Source: JABDIY01 sp963803845
GTDB taxonomy: Bacteria > Actinomycetota > Acidimicrobiia > Acidimicrobiales > SZUA-35
DNA length: 64,000 nt
Assembly: GCA_963803845.1 (NCBI GenBank)
Contig: CAWDNZ010000004.1
Coordinates: 868,001 to 932,000, forward strand
Reading direction: 5' to 3'
Shown: piece after piece, positions 28,901 to 34,326 of the stretch
Numbering within the stretch: position 1 is the first letter of the stretch
How the letters are laid out: the number at the start of each line of letters is the position of its first letter
The notes under the pieces: generated by a model
Databases searched by the model: none
Seen by the model: only the letters and a program-made list of their open reading frames with translations
What the model was told of the DNA's origin: nothing
Program-made: the position numbers and the translations under genes

Positions 28901-29682
28901 ATGTGATCAGCAACGTGGTGTTGCCGCTGAACTTCAGCGCCTTCGGCTACAACTTTGGCGAAATCGCACCCGCCAGCCTCAGTGGCATTGTCCGCCTCAC
29001 CTCCGGCGAACCGGTCCCCGGTGTCACCGTCACCCTCACCGGCACTGATGATCAGGGCGCCACCGTGAACACCTCGGTGGTTACCGGAGCCGACGGTCTG
29101 TTCAGCTTCCCCACCCTTCGGCCGGGAACCTACACGCTGACCGAAACCCAACCCGCCACCTACGGTGAGGGTGGGGAGACCGCAGGAACCGCAGGCGGCG
29201 ACATAGCCACCAACGTGATCTCCAATATCCTGCTGACCCCGGATACCAACGGGACCGACTATGTGTTCGCCGAGACCAGCGCACTGCTTAGCGGTACGGT
29301 CTACTCCGACGTCGACAATTCAGGCACACTGGACGCCGGTGAAAACGGCCTTCGCCGGTGTGACCCTCACGTTGACCGGGACCGATATCAACACCAACCC
29401 GGTTTCGCTGAACACCGTGACCGCGGCCGACGGAACCTACTCCTTCGGTGCTCTGCTACCCGGGAGCTACACGATCACCGAGATTCAGCCCGCCGCCTAC
29501 GCCGATGGTGCCGAGACCATTGGTTCGCTGGGAGGCAACGCCTCGATCAACGATCAGATCAGTGCCATCAACGTTCCTGCCGGTGGAATCGGAACCGGAT
29601 ACAACTTCGGCGAGACCGGCACCGTGGTCGCTGGCACCGTCTTCTTGGACCTCAACGCCGACGGTATAAACAACTCTGGTGA
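16951..29682 (+). CDS. Giant LPxTG surface adhesin, central segment (second frame)
   Basis: Continuation of the adhesin in the next frame; the frame is open from 16852, but repeat homology begins at 16951. It carries the second half of SdrD-B unit 17, units 18-35 (to 23082), then 15 tandem DUF11/DUF7507-like units of about 101 residues (23083-27633). Each of these starts with a P-G-[IV]-x-[IV]-x-K-T-P-D-T-Q pattern and contains a C-x16-C cysteine pair (x17 in unit 12). After these come Sdr/Cna-B-like units with FLDADAD, FNDADSNG, FSDADGNG and YVDINNDG loops. The homologous reading ends at 29349, and the last 111 codons to the stop at 29682 are out-of-frame. It has no start or export signal of its own, so it is part of the upstream gene rather than an independent one. 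Confidence 0.85.
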   Translation: MSVTVTFASGEANSSVDAGFVSPATIGNFVWDDLDGDGFQDLFEPGLAGVTVQLLQGGTVVQTTTSAADGSYAFTAAPGTYSVNFGTIGTYELTAQDATGADAFDSDANPSTGDTDPFTVTSGQTQDTIDAGLVAPASIGDTVFFDTNGDGLSTGEPGVPGVAVELLQGGSVIATTTTDGSGNYAFTGLAPGDYTIQLPGAGLVFATANAGADDTLDSDVDPTGLSGPVTLISAQNDTSIDAGVLPSTISNFVWLDDNGNGLQDGGEPGLDGVTVELLDGAGGLVATTTTTSGGLYSFGLLLPGTYEISITFPLDHVATTQTAGSDVSIDSNVDAAGDTGTFVLAGNSDDDSIDAGLYVLASVGNFVWDDLDGDGIQDAGEPGIENVLVELRDSGGVLVTTDTTDASGIYGMTGLIPGDYTVTFVTPAGSSPTIANAGSDDLLDSDIDAGGVASIQLLSGSSLVGLDAGFVAPGSIGNFVFTDVNGNGIQDSGEPGIAGVTVGLVKGGSVVDTTTTNASGLYSFSPGPGNYSVQFTAPAGYVFTTTDAGADDALDSDADASGQTGSYVMPSGASNDSIDAGLFELVSVGDFVFDDLDADGVQDAGEPGVDGVAVSITGPSGTLSTTTSGGGAYSFANLIPGDYTLTFTAPAGAAPTATDAGSDDALDSDIDGTGSVTVTLASGDAITSVDAGFVSPATIGNFVWDDLDGDGVQGSGEPGIGGVSVELVNSGGTTIDTTTTSGTGSYQFTNVAPGTYTVRFTPTASYRFTGQALGGDGNVDSDPDPTTGESDPFTVTSGEVVDFIDAGLLADASIGDLVFLDGNDDGIQDSGEPGAPDITVELLDGAGTVIGTVQTASDGTYSFGGLNPGSYRVRVPGAGRIFSPQDVGADDTIDSDVDASGITDPIVVISGQADDSVDIGLPVGSIGDLVWLDNVGDGELDGSETGIDGVTVELIQGGSVIATTTTAGGGFYLFDLLLPGDYQVQVTAPVGYVFTGQGQGGDPTNDSDVDSSGLTDVITVTSADDLTVADAGLFQTTSISDFVWDDLNGNGIQDAGEPGIDGVDIELRDSDGVLVDTQTTTGGGLYAFTDLNPGTYTLTFTAPAGAAPTGRDVGGDDSVDSDITGAGVVSVTLNSGESPDTVDAGYVTTATLGNFVWDDLNGDGVQDAGEPGVGGVLVELLNGAGTPVTSVVTAADGSYTLAGVFPGTYTMRFTAPAGTSFTTADVGSDDAVDSDPVAVPATNLGVTSAFTVQSGDTITSIDAGLLFGATIGDFVFNDLDTDGIQDAGEPGVDGVVVQLLSGATVVASTTTSGGGLYSFTNVVPGTYTIQVVLPVDATPTTADVGADDAVDSDIDSSGAVTVSVASGATVDTIDAGLVFPGSIGDFVFEDIDGDGIQDAGEPGVGGIAVNLLDDSGTQIATTTTAGDGSYSFAGLTPGDYQIEFVPSGVYGLAPQDSGSDDALDSDADPSTGRTAVFTLLSGEAIDHVDAGVIAGGSIGDRVFFDANGNGIDDGEPGVPGATIELLNGSGTVVGTTTTDANGNYTFGGLTPNLYSIRVTNPGVVFTTANVGADDDVDSDADATGTTNPVFLTSGLVITNLDVGVLPSSISDFVFTDTNGNGLQDAGEPGLAGVTVELLDGAGALIATMTTSAGGLYSFGLLLPGTYEVSVSLPAGFVATAQTAGTDTAIDSNIDASGDSGTFTLAGNTTDDSIDAGLFQRATLGDTIFVDLNDDGLQTFGEPGVDGLTVNLLQGGSAVATTVTAGGGLYSFTGLTPGDYAIEVVAPGFTFVALDVGSDDALDSDVDASGVSVAISLVSGETNTTIDAGVAPSTIGDLVFDDLNGNGIQNGPDAGIDGVVVNLLDDGGNVIATTTTAGGGLYSFTVAPGTYEIEFVPSSGTTFAATNVGSDDALDSDADQTTGRTGPIVVTGSAGIDTVDAGLITPATLGDLVWQDLNGDGVRDAGEPGLDDITINLVDSGGAVIDSQVTAGGGLYDFTGVAPGTYTVDVVSVPSGYVLTTTEPLSGLTVISGQDYNAADFGYQPTGSISIVKDPATQDVVVDGTANFTITLTNTGSSTLGNVSVSDLLAPDCNQTFATMAPGAVETVSCSLSPVTADFTNTASVSATGPGGISVTDTDTAEVTVLVPGVEIQKTPDTQTVVVNGSADFTITVTNTGDTALTAVTVSDPSAPGCDLAIGDLAVGADSTHTCSLSGVTSDFTNTASVSALDPIGNFTGDTDTAFVDVITPGVTISKTPDTQSVAPNGTANFTITVTNTGDADLSNVTVSDPLSPDCGSVVGLLAVGASSSYACSLTNVTSGFTNTATVTAQDPTGGSVSDSDTAEVLLLAPSVGIAKNTTTPTIVSGGVATFSITVTNNGDAPLNTISVSDPIAPLCDTTIATLAVGEFSTYTCNSEVATADFTNTADVTAYDPVGNELTASDTADVAVINPGIQIVKDPASQGVAPGGTANFTITVSNTGDSVLSNVVVSDPQVPACDFTVASLAAGADAQITCSLTGVTASFTNTASVSATDESGATVSASDTAFVQTLSPRISITKAPATQQIQNGGTATFSITVANTGDADLTNVAVSDPLAPNCDTTIAQLLIGQSQTYTCDLAGVAVDFTNTASVSSEDPAGNVVSDSDTADVDVINPSISIAKTPDAQDVLPDGTATFTITVTNTGDVPLTGVTVSDPLSASCNNSIGGMAVAEVVTYTCTRTNVTGDFTNTASVTGTDPISGTVNDSDAADVTMIVPGITIEKTTSTPQVVVGGDATFTITVTNSGTAPLDPVVVSDAQAPDCARNLGAMVAGAVVSYDCTLNGVLGDFTNSATATGTDASGSDVTSTDTVAVDAISPEILVSKTPNSQSVIVNGGATFTITVTNVGDVPLTDVTVSDPLAPNCDSVIGDLPANTSTSYDCTLSPITGDFTNTADVSGTHPVSGPVQSSDSADVTVLTPGVNITKTASTPTVRYGSDATFDILVTNSGQTDLENVTVSDPVAPDCDRTFAFIALGANESYTCTLTNVTGPVTNTATVNAQDSVGNTVSSSDNATVDVIDPAIGIAKTPDLQQLLSGETATFSITVTNQGDVALSAINVTDAASPNCDQGVPDLAPGEDFTYTCTLDNVASDFTNTAVVDATDPLALSVSASDDALVDVVNPGIDIQKTPDTQMVLDGGVATFTLTVTNNGDQDITDATISDPAAPLCDVVSTGPIAVGGTFSITCDSPALTDDIVNVATVDGSDVLGNPVSASDDAAVDVIHPGISVDKTPDAQAVVVNGTANFVITVANTGDVDLANVTVSDPQAPNCDAVIPLLTAGTSTTINCSLSPVPADFTNTVDVIGTDPLGNDLTASDTADVTVLAPGLTVSKGPDYQVIPVNGDATFTITVTNSGQTPLANVVLDDPLSPVCNNTIAALTVGETASYGCTVTAVASDFNNVITATATDPVGGTVTSSDDAIVDVIAPAISIEKTPDTQTILAGSDATFTITVTNIGDVALTGATVTDPATPACDLLIGDLAPGADSIHTCILTGVAASFTNQADVTASDPAGGTVTDSDTGDVVATQIGSVTGLVFLDADADTVFNNSDTLLSNVQVNLADGTGNIFASTTTQADGSYTFLDVPVGDYTVDVVDNDPNIPVGSILTTGNDPQPVTVTANTQTAGSDVGFAPPSVLTGRAFNDADSNGVDDGEPGVGAVTVNAWRDTTGDGTPDTVIATTQTAPDGTWTVDALLAGTYAVEYVTPPGQVVTLQDVGGDDTVDSDIDPITGFTAVIALATDTTLGDLDAGYFPPATIGDLVFSDADGNGIFDGSEVGQGGVNVVATWGGPDGTLGNGDDQTFSATSASDGSYQLAGLPGGVYSIEVIEPLGSTVTTGNDPIQITLPTGAVNNDIDFGLDGNGVVGGSVYVDINNDGIKDVGEAGVEDVVVTLVGNDTDGVAVSLSTTTDINGDYAFANLNGGTYTITEAQPGAFLDGIDTVGTAGGDNSVNDVISNVVLPLNFSAFGYNFGEIAPASLSGIVRLTSGEPVPGVTVTLTGTDDQGATVNTSVVTGADGLFSFPTLRPGTYTLTETQPATYGEGGETAGTAGGDIATNVISNILLTPDTNGTDYVFAETSALLSGTVYSDVDNSGTLDAGENGLRRCDPHVDRDRYQHQPGFAEHRDRGRRNLLLRCSATRELHDHRDSARRLRRWCRDHWFAGRQRLDQRSDQCHQRSCRWNRNRIQLRRDRHRGRWHRLLGPQRRRYKQLW
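18679..18956 (+). repeat. 278-bp perfect direct repeat, copy 2
   Basis: Identical to 16659-16936, offset by exactly 2,020 bp, which is about six repeat units. In this copy the reading frame continues normally into SDIDGTGSVTVTLASGD, showing what copy 1 should read through to. Confidence 0.9.
23083..27633 (+). repeat. Tandem array of 15 two-cysteine DUF11/DUF7507-like repeats
   Basis: Fifteen consecutive units of about 303 bp. Every unit has ATFTITVTNTGD-like and DFTNTA-like strands and two cysteines about 17 residues apart (for example NCDTTIAQLLIGQSQTYTC), 30 cysteines in total. The geometry fits one intradomain disulfide per immunoglobulin-like unit. Confidence 0.88.
29350..29350 (+). other. 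Frameshift 2 in the giant adhesin gene
   Basis: Upstream frame reads SGTLDAGENG, and homology resumes as FAGVTLTLTGTD in the +1 frame at 29351. One extra C in GGCC at 29347-29350 explains the shift. Direction and size match frameshift 1. Confidence 0.8.
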
Positions 29683-30784
29683 TACCCCGTTGGCTGGCGT
29701 CATCATCGAATTGCTGGATGCTGTTGGCAACCAGGTGGCCGTGACCTCGACCATTTCCGACGGTAGTTACAGCTTCAGCGGTCTCTTCCCCGGCAACTAC
29801 ATCGTTCGCCAGATCCAACCCGTCCAATGGGGCAGCACCACACCGAACGAGATCCTTTTCACCCTCACCACCGGTGGGGCCAGCGGATTGGACTTCGGCG
29901 AGAGAGCCGGCTCGATCAGTGGCGTGGCCTTCGCCGACGTTGAGTTCGATGGCATCAGGTCGGGCGACGCAGCTGTTGAGGGTGTGACGGTCAACTTGGT
30001 TGATAGCTCCGGTACCACCGTGGCCACCACCACTACGGGTGTGGATGGCGCCTATACGTTTGCCGGTCTCCCAGCCGACACCTACGCCGTAATCATCACG
30101 CCTCCGGCAGGATCAACATTCTCGCCGGCCGACGTTGGCAGCGACGACACCGTCGATTCCGACTTCGATCCCAGCAGCGGCAGTACGCTGGTACCGCTCA
30201 CAGGTGGACAAGACCTGGCGAATATCGATGCCGGCCTCTCGCCGATCAAGCATGATGCCGGCGTGGTTGTGACCGTTCCCGAAACGACCTACCGGGTGAA
30301 TGAAGACGTGCCTTTCACCGTGGTCGCCACGAACAACTCCAATGTGGCGGTTGATGGCGGTCTGCAACTGGTCATGACCGTGCCCACGGACGCCGTGGTG
30401 ATCTCGGCCGTGGCCAATGGTTGGACCATCACCCAGACGGGCACCGTTCTCACCGCCACATTCGCCGAGCCGCTGGCACTCAACCAGGCAGCTCCACCGA
30501 TCGTGGTAACCATGCAGCGGCCAACCGCTGGTGCCCTGTCGCTCGACGCAACCGTTTCATTCCTCGATCCGACGATCATCGACGATGATGCCAACAACGA
30601 TGCTGCGGCCGCTGCCGTAACCGTGGCACCGCGCAACCGCTTGCCAGTGCCGACGCCATCGCTACCGGTGACTGGCGTGACGTCGGCATTGCTGTTGATC
30701 GTGGGTGGGTTCTTCCTCTTCTCCGGCAAGAGCCTCACCTTCTTCGCCGGCCGCACTCGCAAAGAGGACGACGAGGAGATCTAG
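29351..30784 (+). CDS. Giant LPxTG surface adhesin, C-terminal segment with sorting signal
   Basis: Third frame of the adhesin (open from 29261, homologous from 29351). It completes an Sdr/Cna-like unit, adds two more (FLDLNADG at about 29645; a final unit with VGSDDTVDSDFD at about 30140), then a DUF11-like domain (30250-30630), a Pro-rich spacer and the cell-wall sorting signal LPVTG. That signal is followed by a hydrophobic helix (ALLLIVGGFFLF) and a short charged tail RTRKEDDEEI. Sortase cleavage between T and G would attach the protein to peptidoglycan. Repairing both shifts gives one protein of about 7,817 residues from 7329 to 30784. No sortase gene lies in the window. Confidence 0.85.
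   Translation, partial: FAGVTLTLTGTDINTNPVSLNTVTAADGTYSFGALLPGSYTITEIQPAAYADGAETIGSLGGNASINDQISAINVPAGGIGTGYNFGETGTVVAGTVFLDLNADGINNSGDTPLAGVIIELLDAVGNQVAVTSTISDGSYSFSGLFPGNYIVRQIQPVQWGSTTPNEILFTLTTGGASGLDFGERAGSISGVAFADVEFDGIRSGDAAVEGVTVNLVDSSGTTVATTTTGVDGAYTFAGLPADTYAVIITPPAGSTFSPADVGSDDTVDSDFDPSSGSTLVPLTGGQDLANIDAGLSPIKHDAGVVVTVPETTYRVNEDVPFTVVATNNSNVAVDGGLQLVMTVPTDAVVISAVANGWTITQTGTVLTATFAEPLALNQAAPPIVVTMQRPTAGALSLDATVSFLDPTIIDDDANNDAAAAAVTVAPRNRLPVPTPSLPVTGVTSALLLIVGGFFLFSGKSLTFFAGRTRKEDDEEI
30662..30676 (+). other. LPVTG sortase motif
   Basis: CTA CCG GTG ACT GGC, in frame with the C-terminal adhesin segment, followed by a membrane helix and a charged tail. This is the complete tripartite cell-wall sorting signal. 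Confidence 0.9.
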
Positions 30785-30788
30785 CGCA

Positions 30789-31571
30789 CTATTCGGCGCT
30801 GGTGGAATTGTCGCCTTCGCTCTCGACGGAGTCCGTAGCGGCGCCGGCGGCGAGGTTGTTCCACAGCGTGAGTGTGATGCTCTCATCCAGTTTGCCAGCG
30901 CTTCGGGTCAGTACGCGATTCTCACCGTCGAGGTAGACGACGTACGGGAAGCTCTGGCCGCCCATGGTGTTGAATGCGACGCTGGCGGCACTATCACGCA
31001 TGGTGGGCACCGTCCAGTTCTCCCGGTTCAGCCAGGTCTCGGGTGGATAGTTTGGTCCGGGCTGCTCAACGTTCACACCGGTGGAGACGGCGTAGAGGTC
31101 GATCCCTTCGGGCTTCTGGCCAGTGTCGATGAGGTTCTGAACGACCGGCACCTCCTGCTGGCAGAACTGGCAGGTGTGGGCTAGGAAGTAGACGGCTTTC
31201 GGGCGGCCGTCGGGGCCGATCCGAATCTCCTCCTCATTGAATGTTGTGCCGATAAGGGTGGGGGCCACTTGACCGATCACAGCATCGTTGGAGATATCGG
31301 TCACCGACACGCCGGCATCGCTGGGGAAGTCCGGGATCGGCGATCCCTCCACGGTTACATCGGAGACCTGGGGTCCGCTGGCTAGATCGGTATCCCGATT
31401 GGTGGCGAGAAACGCAACGGCACCGAGGCCCACAATTACCAGCGCGATGATGGCGAGGGTGAAGCCGCGACCGGAGCTGTCGTTGGCATTGATCGCAGGG
31501 GCCGAGATCTTGCCTGACGTTGTGGGCGCCTTGAAGGTCTGCTTGTTCTTTGGGGTTGTGGGCGAAGACAT
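30789..31571 (-). CDS. Membrane-anchored thioredoxin-fold disulfide oxidoreductase (DsbA/TlpA-like)
   Basis: A 260-residue protein with an N-terminal cytoplasmic tail, one transmembrane helix (about residues 37-56) and an extracytoplasmic thioredoxin-like domain with the redox motif CQFC (C134, C137) in VYFLAHTCQFCQQEV. A late FPYVVYLDGENRVL segment fits the cis-proline strand. It probably oxidises thiols of exported proteins or, if reducing, serves cytochrome maturation. Its start abuts the stop of the DsbB-like gene with no gap, so the pair forms an operon: DsbB would reoxidise this enzyme. The stop is 4 bp from the convergent stop of the cysteine-containing giant adhesin, which makes that protein a plausible client (inference). 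Confidence 0.8.
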   Translation of the reverse strand: MSSPTTPKNKQTFKAPTTSGKISAPAINANDSSGRGFTLAIIALVIVGLGAVAFLATNRDTDLASGPQVSDVTVEGSPIPDFPSDAGVSVTDISNDAVIGQVAPTLIGTTFNEEEIRIGPDGRPKAVYFLAHTCQFCQQEVPVVQNLIDTGQKPEGIDLYAVSTGVNVEQPGPNYPPETWLNRENWTVPTMRDSAASVAFNTMGGQSFPYVVYLDGENRVLTRSAGKLDESITLTLWNNLAAGAATDSVESEGDNSTSAE

Positions 31572-32090
31572 CTACGCCGCCTTTCGTGTATTGAGAAGAA
31601 TTAGTGTGATGACACCGGCGAAACCGATGCCCGCCATGGTGGGGATAGTGATGAAGCCGAACTCGTTGATCCAACGCACCGAGCACGGGTTGTTCACATC
31701 GCAGAACGTGCCACTCTCACCGATGTACTGGTCATAACGGTGGTATGCCGACACACAGATGCCAACCGATGCAAGGCCGAGAGCGATCCATTTGAGGGCG
31801 GTCTTCCTGGTGAAGACTGCGATGATCAGAATGATCGCCGCCGGGTACATGAAGAAGCGCTGCACCCAACACAACCGACACGCCGTGTAATTGGCGATTT
31901 CGGACATGTAGAGCGAGCCGAGCATGCTCGTGGTGGCGATCGCCGCTGCCAATTCCAGCGAGATGGGCCTGAGCGTCCGGACAACCCCGAGGGAACCCGA
32001 GGCCGCGAGGTCGGCGATGATGCCAACGATCCCAGCAACCACGAGAAGGCTCAACAGGGCGAAGAAGAACGAAACGAACTGGGGAGTCAT
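31572..32090 (-). CDS. dsbB: DsbB-like disulfide bond formation membrane protein
   Basis: A 172-residue four-helix membrane protein. It shows the two cysteine pairs of DsbB: CRLC at C71-C74 just before the second helix (YTACRLCWVQRFFMYPA) and the second extracytoplasmic pair C130 and C136 (TFCDVNNPCSVRW). DsbB passes electrons from the periplasmic thioredoxin-like oxidase to quinone, keeping its partner oxidised. The W-x-Q-R-x-x-M-Y-P segment near the first pair is typical of the family. The partner is encoded directly downstream. The promoter must lie in 32091-32308, a divergent intergenic region shared with the acyl-CoA carboxylase gene. Confidence 0.9.
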   Translation of the reverse strand: MTPQFVSFFFALLSLLVVAGIVGIIADLAASGSLGVVRTLRPISLELAAAIATTSMLGSLYMSEIANYTACRLCWVQRFFMYPAAIILIIAVFTRKTALKWIALGLASVGICVSAYHRYDQYIGESGTFCDVNNPCSVRWINEFGFITIPTMAGIGFAGVITLILLNTRKAA

Positions 32091-32308
32091 GCGGCGACCA
32101 TTGTGCTACACGGCGTGGTAGTTGAGGTGGCGCGGCGAGAAGGTTTCAATCGCCTGCAACAATGCGTGAAGTGCACCGGAGACGTACCGATTGTTGCCGC
32201 GGGTTGGATCATGATAGGTCTTTCGGCCTATGTGGTCAGCGGTTGAGTAGCAGACAGTGAGCGATCGCAAAAAGCGGACTCGGCGGGGTCATCCACTACT
32301 CTACCGAC

Positions 32309-33853
32309 GTGGCTGAATCACCAATCCAGGCCAAGTTGCTCGATCTAAAGGACCGCCGAGCCGAAGCGCTCAAAGGCGGCCCCGACCGGGCTGTGGCCCG
32401 CCAGCGTGAGAAGGGCAAGATGCTGGCCCGAGAGCGCATCGAGTACCTGTTGGATCCCGGTTCCTTCCATGAGCTTGATTTGCTGGCTCGCAGCCAGACC
32501 GGCGTCGAGCGCCCCTACACCGACGGCGTCATCACAGGCTGGGGCACGATCGATGGTCGGAAGGTCTTCGTCTCCAGCCAAGACTTCACCATCATGGGCG
32601 GTTCGCTGGGGCAGACCTTCGCCGCCAAGATGCACAAGCTCATGGATCTGGCCATTTCGGTAGGCGCACCGATGATCGGTCTGAACGACGGCGCCGGGGC
32701 CCGGATCCCCGAGGGCGTGGTCAGCCTCGATGGCTATGGCGGGTTGTTCTATCGGAACGTTCAGGCGTCGGGTGTGGTGCCTCAGATCAGCGTGATCATG
32801 GGTCCGTGCGCTGGCGGTGCGGTCTATAGCCCTGCAATGACCGACTTCATTTTCATGGTTCGCGAAACCAGCCACATGTTCATCACCGGCCCCGACGTGG
32901 TGAAGACGGTGACCGGCGAAGAGGTAACCCTGGAGGAGCTGGGTGGCGCCGGGAGCCATTCCACCAAGTCCGGTGTTGCCACCTTCACCGCCGCCGACGA
33001 GAAGTCGGTTCTCGACGACGTTCGTTACCTGCTCAGCTTCCTGCCCAGCAACAACTCCGAACCGCCCCCGCATCAGGAGCTTGGCGATGACCCAGGCCGC
33101 ACCTGCGACGAGCTGGACACGCTCCTGCCCGACTCCTCCAACCGCCCGTATGACATGAAGAAGGTGGTGACGTCGGTCCTAGACGACGGTGACTTCTGTG
33201 AGTACCACGCAGCCTGGGCCCCCAGCATCGTGTGTGGTTTCGGGCGGCTCGACGGGCACCCGGTTGGCGTAGTCGCCAATCAGCCGATGGTTCTGGCCGG
33301 GGTTCTCGACATCGAGTCGTCGTCGAAGGCGGCCCGCTTCGTCCGCACGTGTGATGCGTTCAACATTCCGTTGGTCACCTTTGTGGATGTGCCCGGTTTC
33401 CTCCCCGGGGTGGACCAGGAGTACGGCGGGATAATCCGCCATGGCGCCAAGTTGCTGTACGCCTACTGCGAGGCCACCGTTCCCCGAATCCAGGTGATCA
33501 CCCGAAAGGCCTACGGCGGTGCCTATGTGGTGATGGACTCAAAGGGCATCGGCTCGGATCTCTCCTACGCCTGGCCAACCGCCGAGCTGGCAGTGATGGG
33601 ACCCGAAGGTGCTACCGACATCGTCTACCGGCGCGAAATCCAGTCTGCGGCGGACCCCGCCAGCCGACGAACCGAGCTGATCGACCAATACAAGACCGAA
33701 TTCGCCAACCCATGGATCGCCGCTGAGCGCGGCTACGTGGACGACGTGATCGAACCCCACGAGACCCGCCGCAAACTCATCGCCGGCTTCGACATGCTTC
33801 GCTCCAAAACCGAAGAACTCCCCGCCCGCAAGCACGGAAACGTGCCGCTGTGA
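32309..33853 (+). CDS. Acyl-CoA carboxylase, carboxyltransferase (beta) subunit
   Basis: A 514-residue biotin-dependent carboxyltransferase with both crotonase-like halves. It transfers CO2 from carboxybiotin to acetyl- or propionyl-CoA. N-terminal features include REKGKMLARERIEYLLDPGSF and GGSLGQTFAAKMHKLMDLA; the oxyanion segments are GGAVYSPAMTD and GFLPGVDQEYGGIIRHGAKL. At the position that distinguishes propionyl (Asp) from acetyl (Ile) enzymes in Streptomyces, in the motif GGAYxVM, this protein has Val407, so acetyl-CoA or mixed specificity is possible. It starts with GTG at 32309. The small epsilon subunit gene follows after a repeat array; the biotinylated alpha subunit is not in the window. 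Confidence 0.93.
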   Translation: MAESPIQAKLLDLKDRRAEALKGGPDRAVARQREKGKMLARERIEYLLDPGSFHELDLLARSQTGVERPYTDGVITGWGTIDGRKVFVSSQDFTIMGGSLGQTFAAKMHKLMDLAISVGAPMIGLNDGAGARIPEGVVSLDGYGGLFYRNVQASGVVPQISVIMGPCAGGAVYSPAMTDFIFMVRETSHMFITGPDVVKTVTGEEVTLEELGGAGSHSTKSGVATFTAADEKSVLDDVRYLLSFLPSNNSEPPPHQELGDDPGRTCDELDTLLPDSSNRPYDMKKVVTSVLDDGDFCEYHAAWAPSIVCGFGRLDGHPVGVVANQPMVLAGVLDIESSSKAARFVRTCDAFNIPLVTFVDVPGFLPGVDQEYGGIIRHGAKLLYAYCEATVPRIQVITRKAYGGAYVVMDSKGIGSDLSYAWPTAELAVMGPEGATDIVYRREIQSAADPASRRTELIDQYKTEFANPWIAAERGYVDDVIEPHETRRKLIAGFDMLRSKTEELPARKHGNVPL

Positions 33854-33865
33854 TATTGGCTCCGC

Positions 33866-34320
33866 TCGTTCCTCGCTCTGCGGCTCGCTCCGCTCAACCA
33901 GAACGCCGGATCATCTGTGCTGCTCCGTCCCTCCGCAGCCTCACGATTCGTTCCTCGCTCTGCGGCTCGCTCCGCTCAACCAGAACGCCGGATCATCTGT
34001 GCTGCTCCGTCCCTCCGCAGCCTCACGATTCGTTCCTCGCTCTGCGGCTCGCTCCGCTCAACCAGAACGCCGGATCATCTGTGCTGCTCCGTCCCTCCGC
34101 AGCCTCACGATTCGTTCCTCGCTCTGCGGCTCGCTCCGCTCAACCAGAACGCCGGATCATCTGTGCTGCTCCGTCCCTCCGCAGCCTCACGATTCGTTCC
34201 TCGCTCTGCGGCTCGCTCCGCTCAACCAGAACGCCGGATCATCTGTGCTGCTCCGTCCCTCCGCAGCCTCACGATTCGTTCCTCGCTCAGCGGCTCTGTC
34301 CCTCGGCGGCCTCGTGAGCG
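33866..34320. repeat. 82-bp tandem repeat array (minisatellite)
   Basis: Five identical 82-bp units (33866-34275), each starting TCGTTCCTCGCTCTGCGGCT, followed by a diverged partial sixth unit to about 34320. The array starts 13 bp after the carboxylase stop and ends 7 bp before the epsilon subunit ATG. All three plus frames stay open through it because 82 is not a multiple of 3, but the resulting peptides are just the same repeat read in rotating frames and are not taken as coding. Confidence 0.95.
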
Positions 34321-34326
34321 TTTGAT

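Noticed and set aside
16950..29350. Programmed ribosomal frameshifting as explanation for the two shifts
   Set aside because: No slippery heptamer or rare-codon stall site is visible at either point, and the two sites share no sequence; indels are simpler.
32214..32231. Hairpin ATAGGTC-TTTC-GGCCTAT between dsbB and the carboxylase gene
   Set aside because: The stem is short and includes a wobble pair, there is no T-tract, and the region lies between divergent starts, so a terminator is not expected.
33866..34320. Possible CRISPR array
   Set aside because: Units are contiguous and identical over the full 82 bp with no unique spacers, and there are no cas genes.
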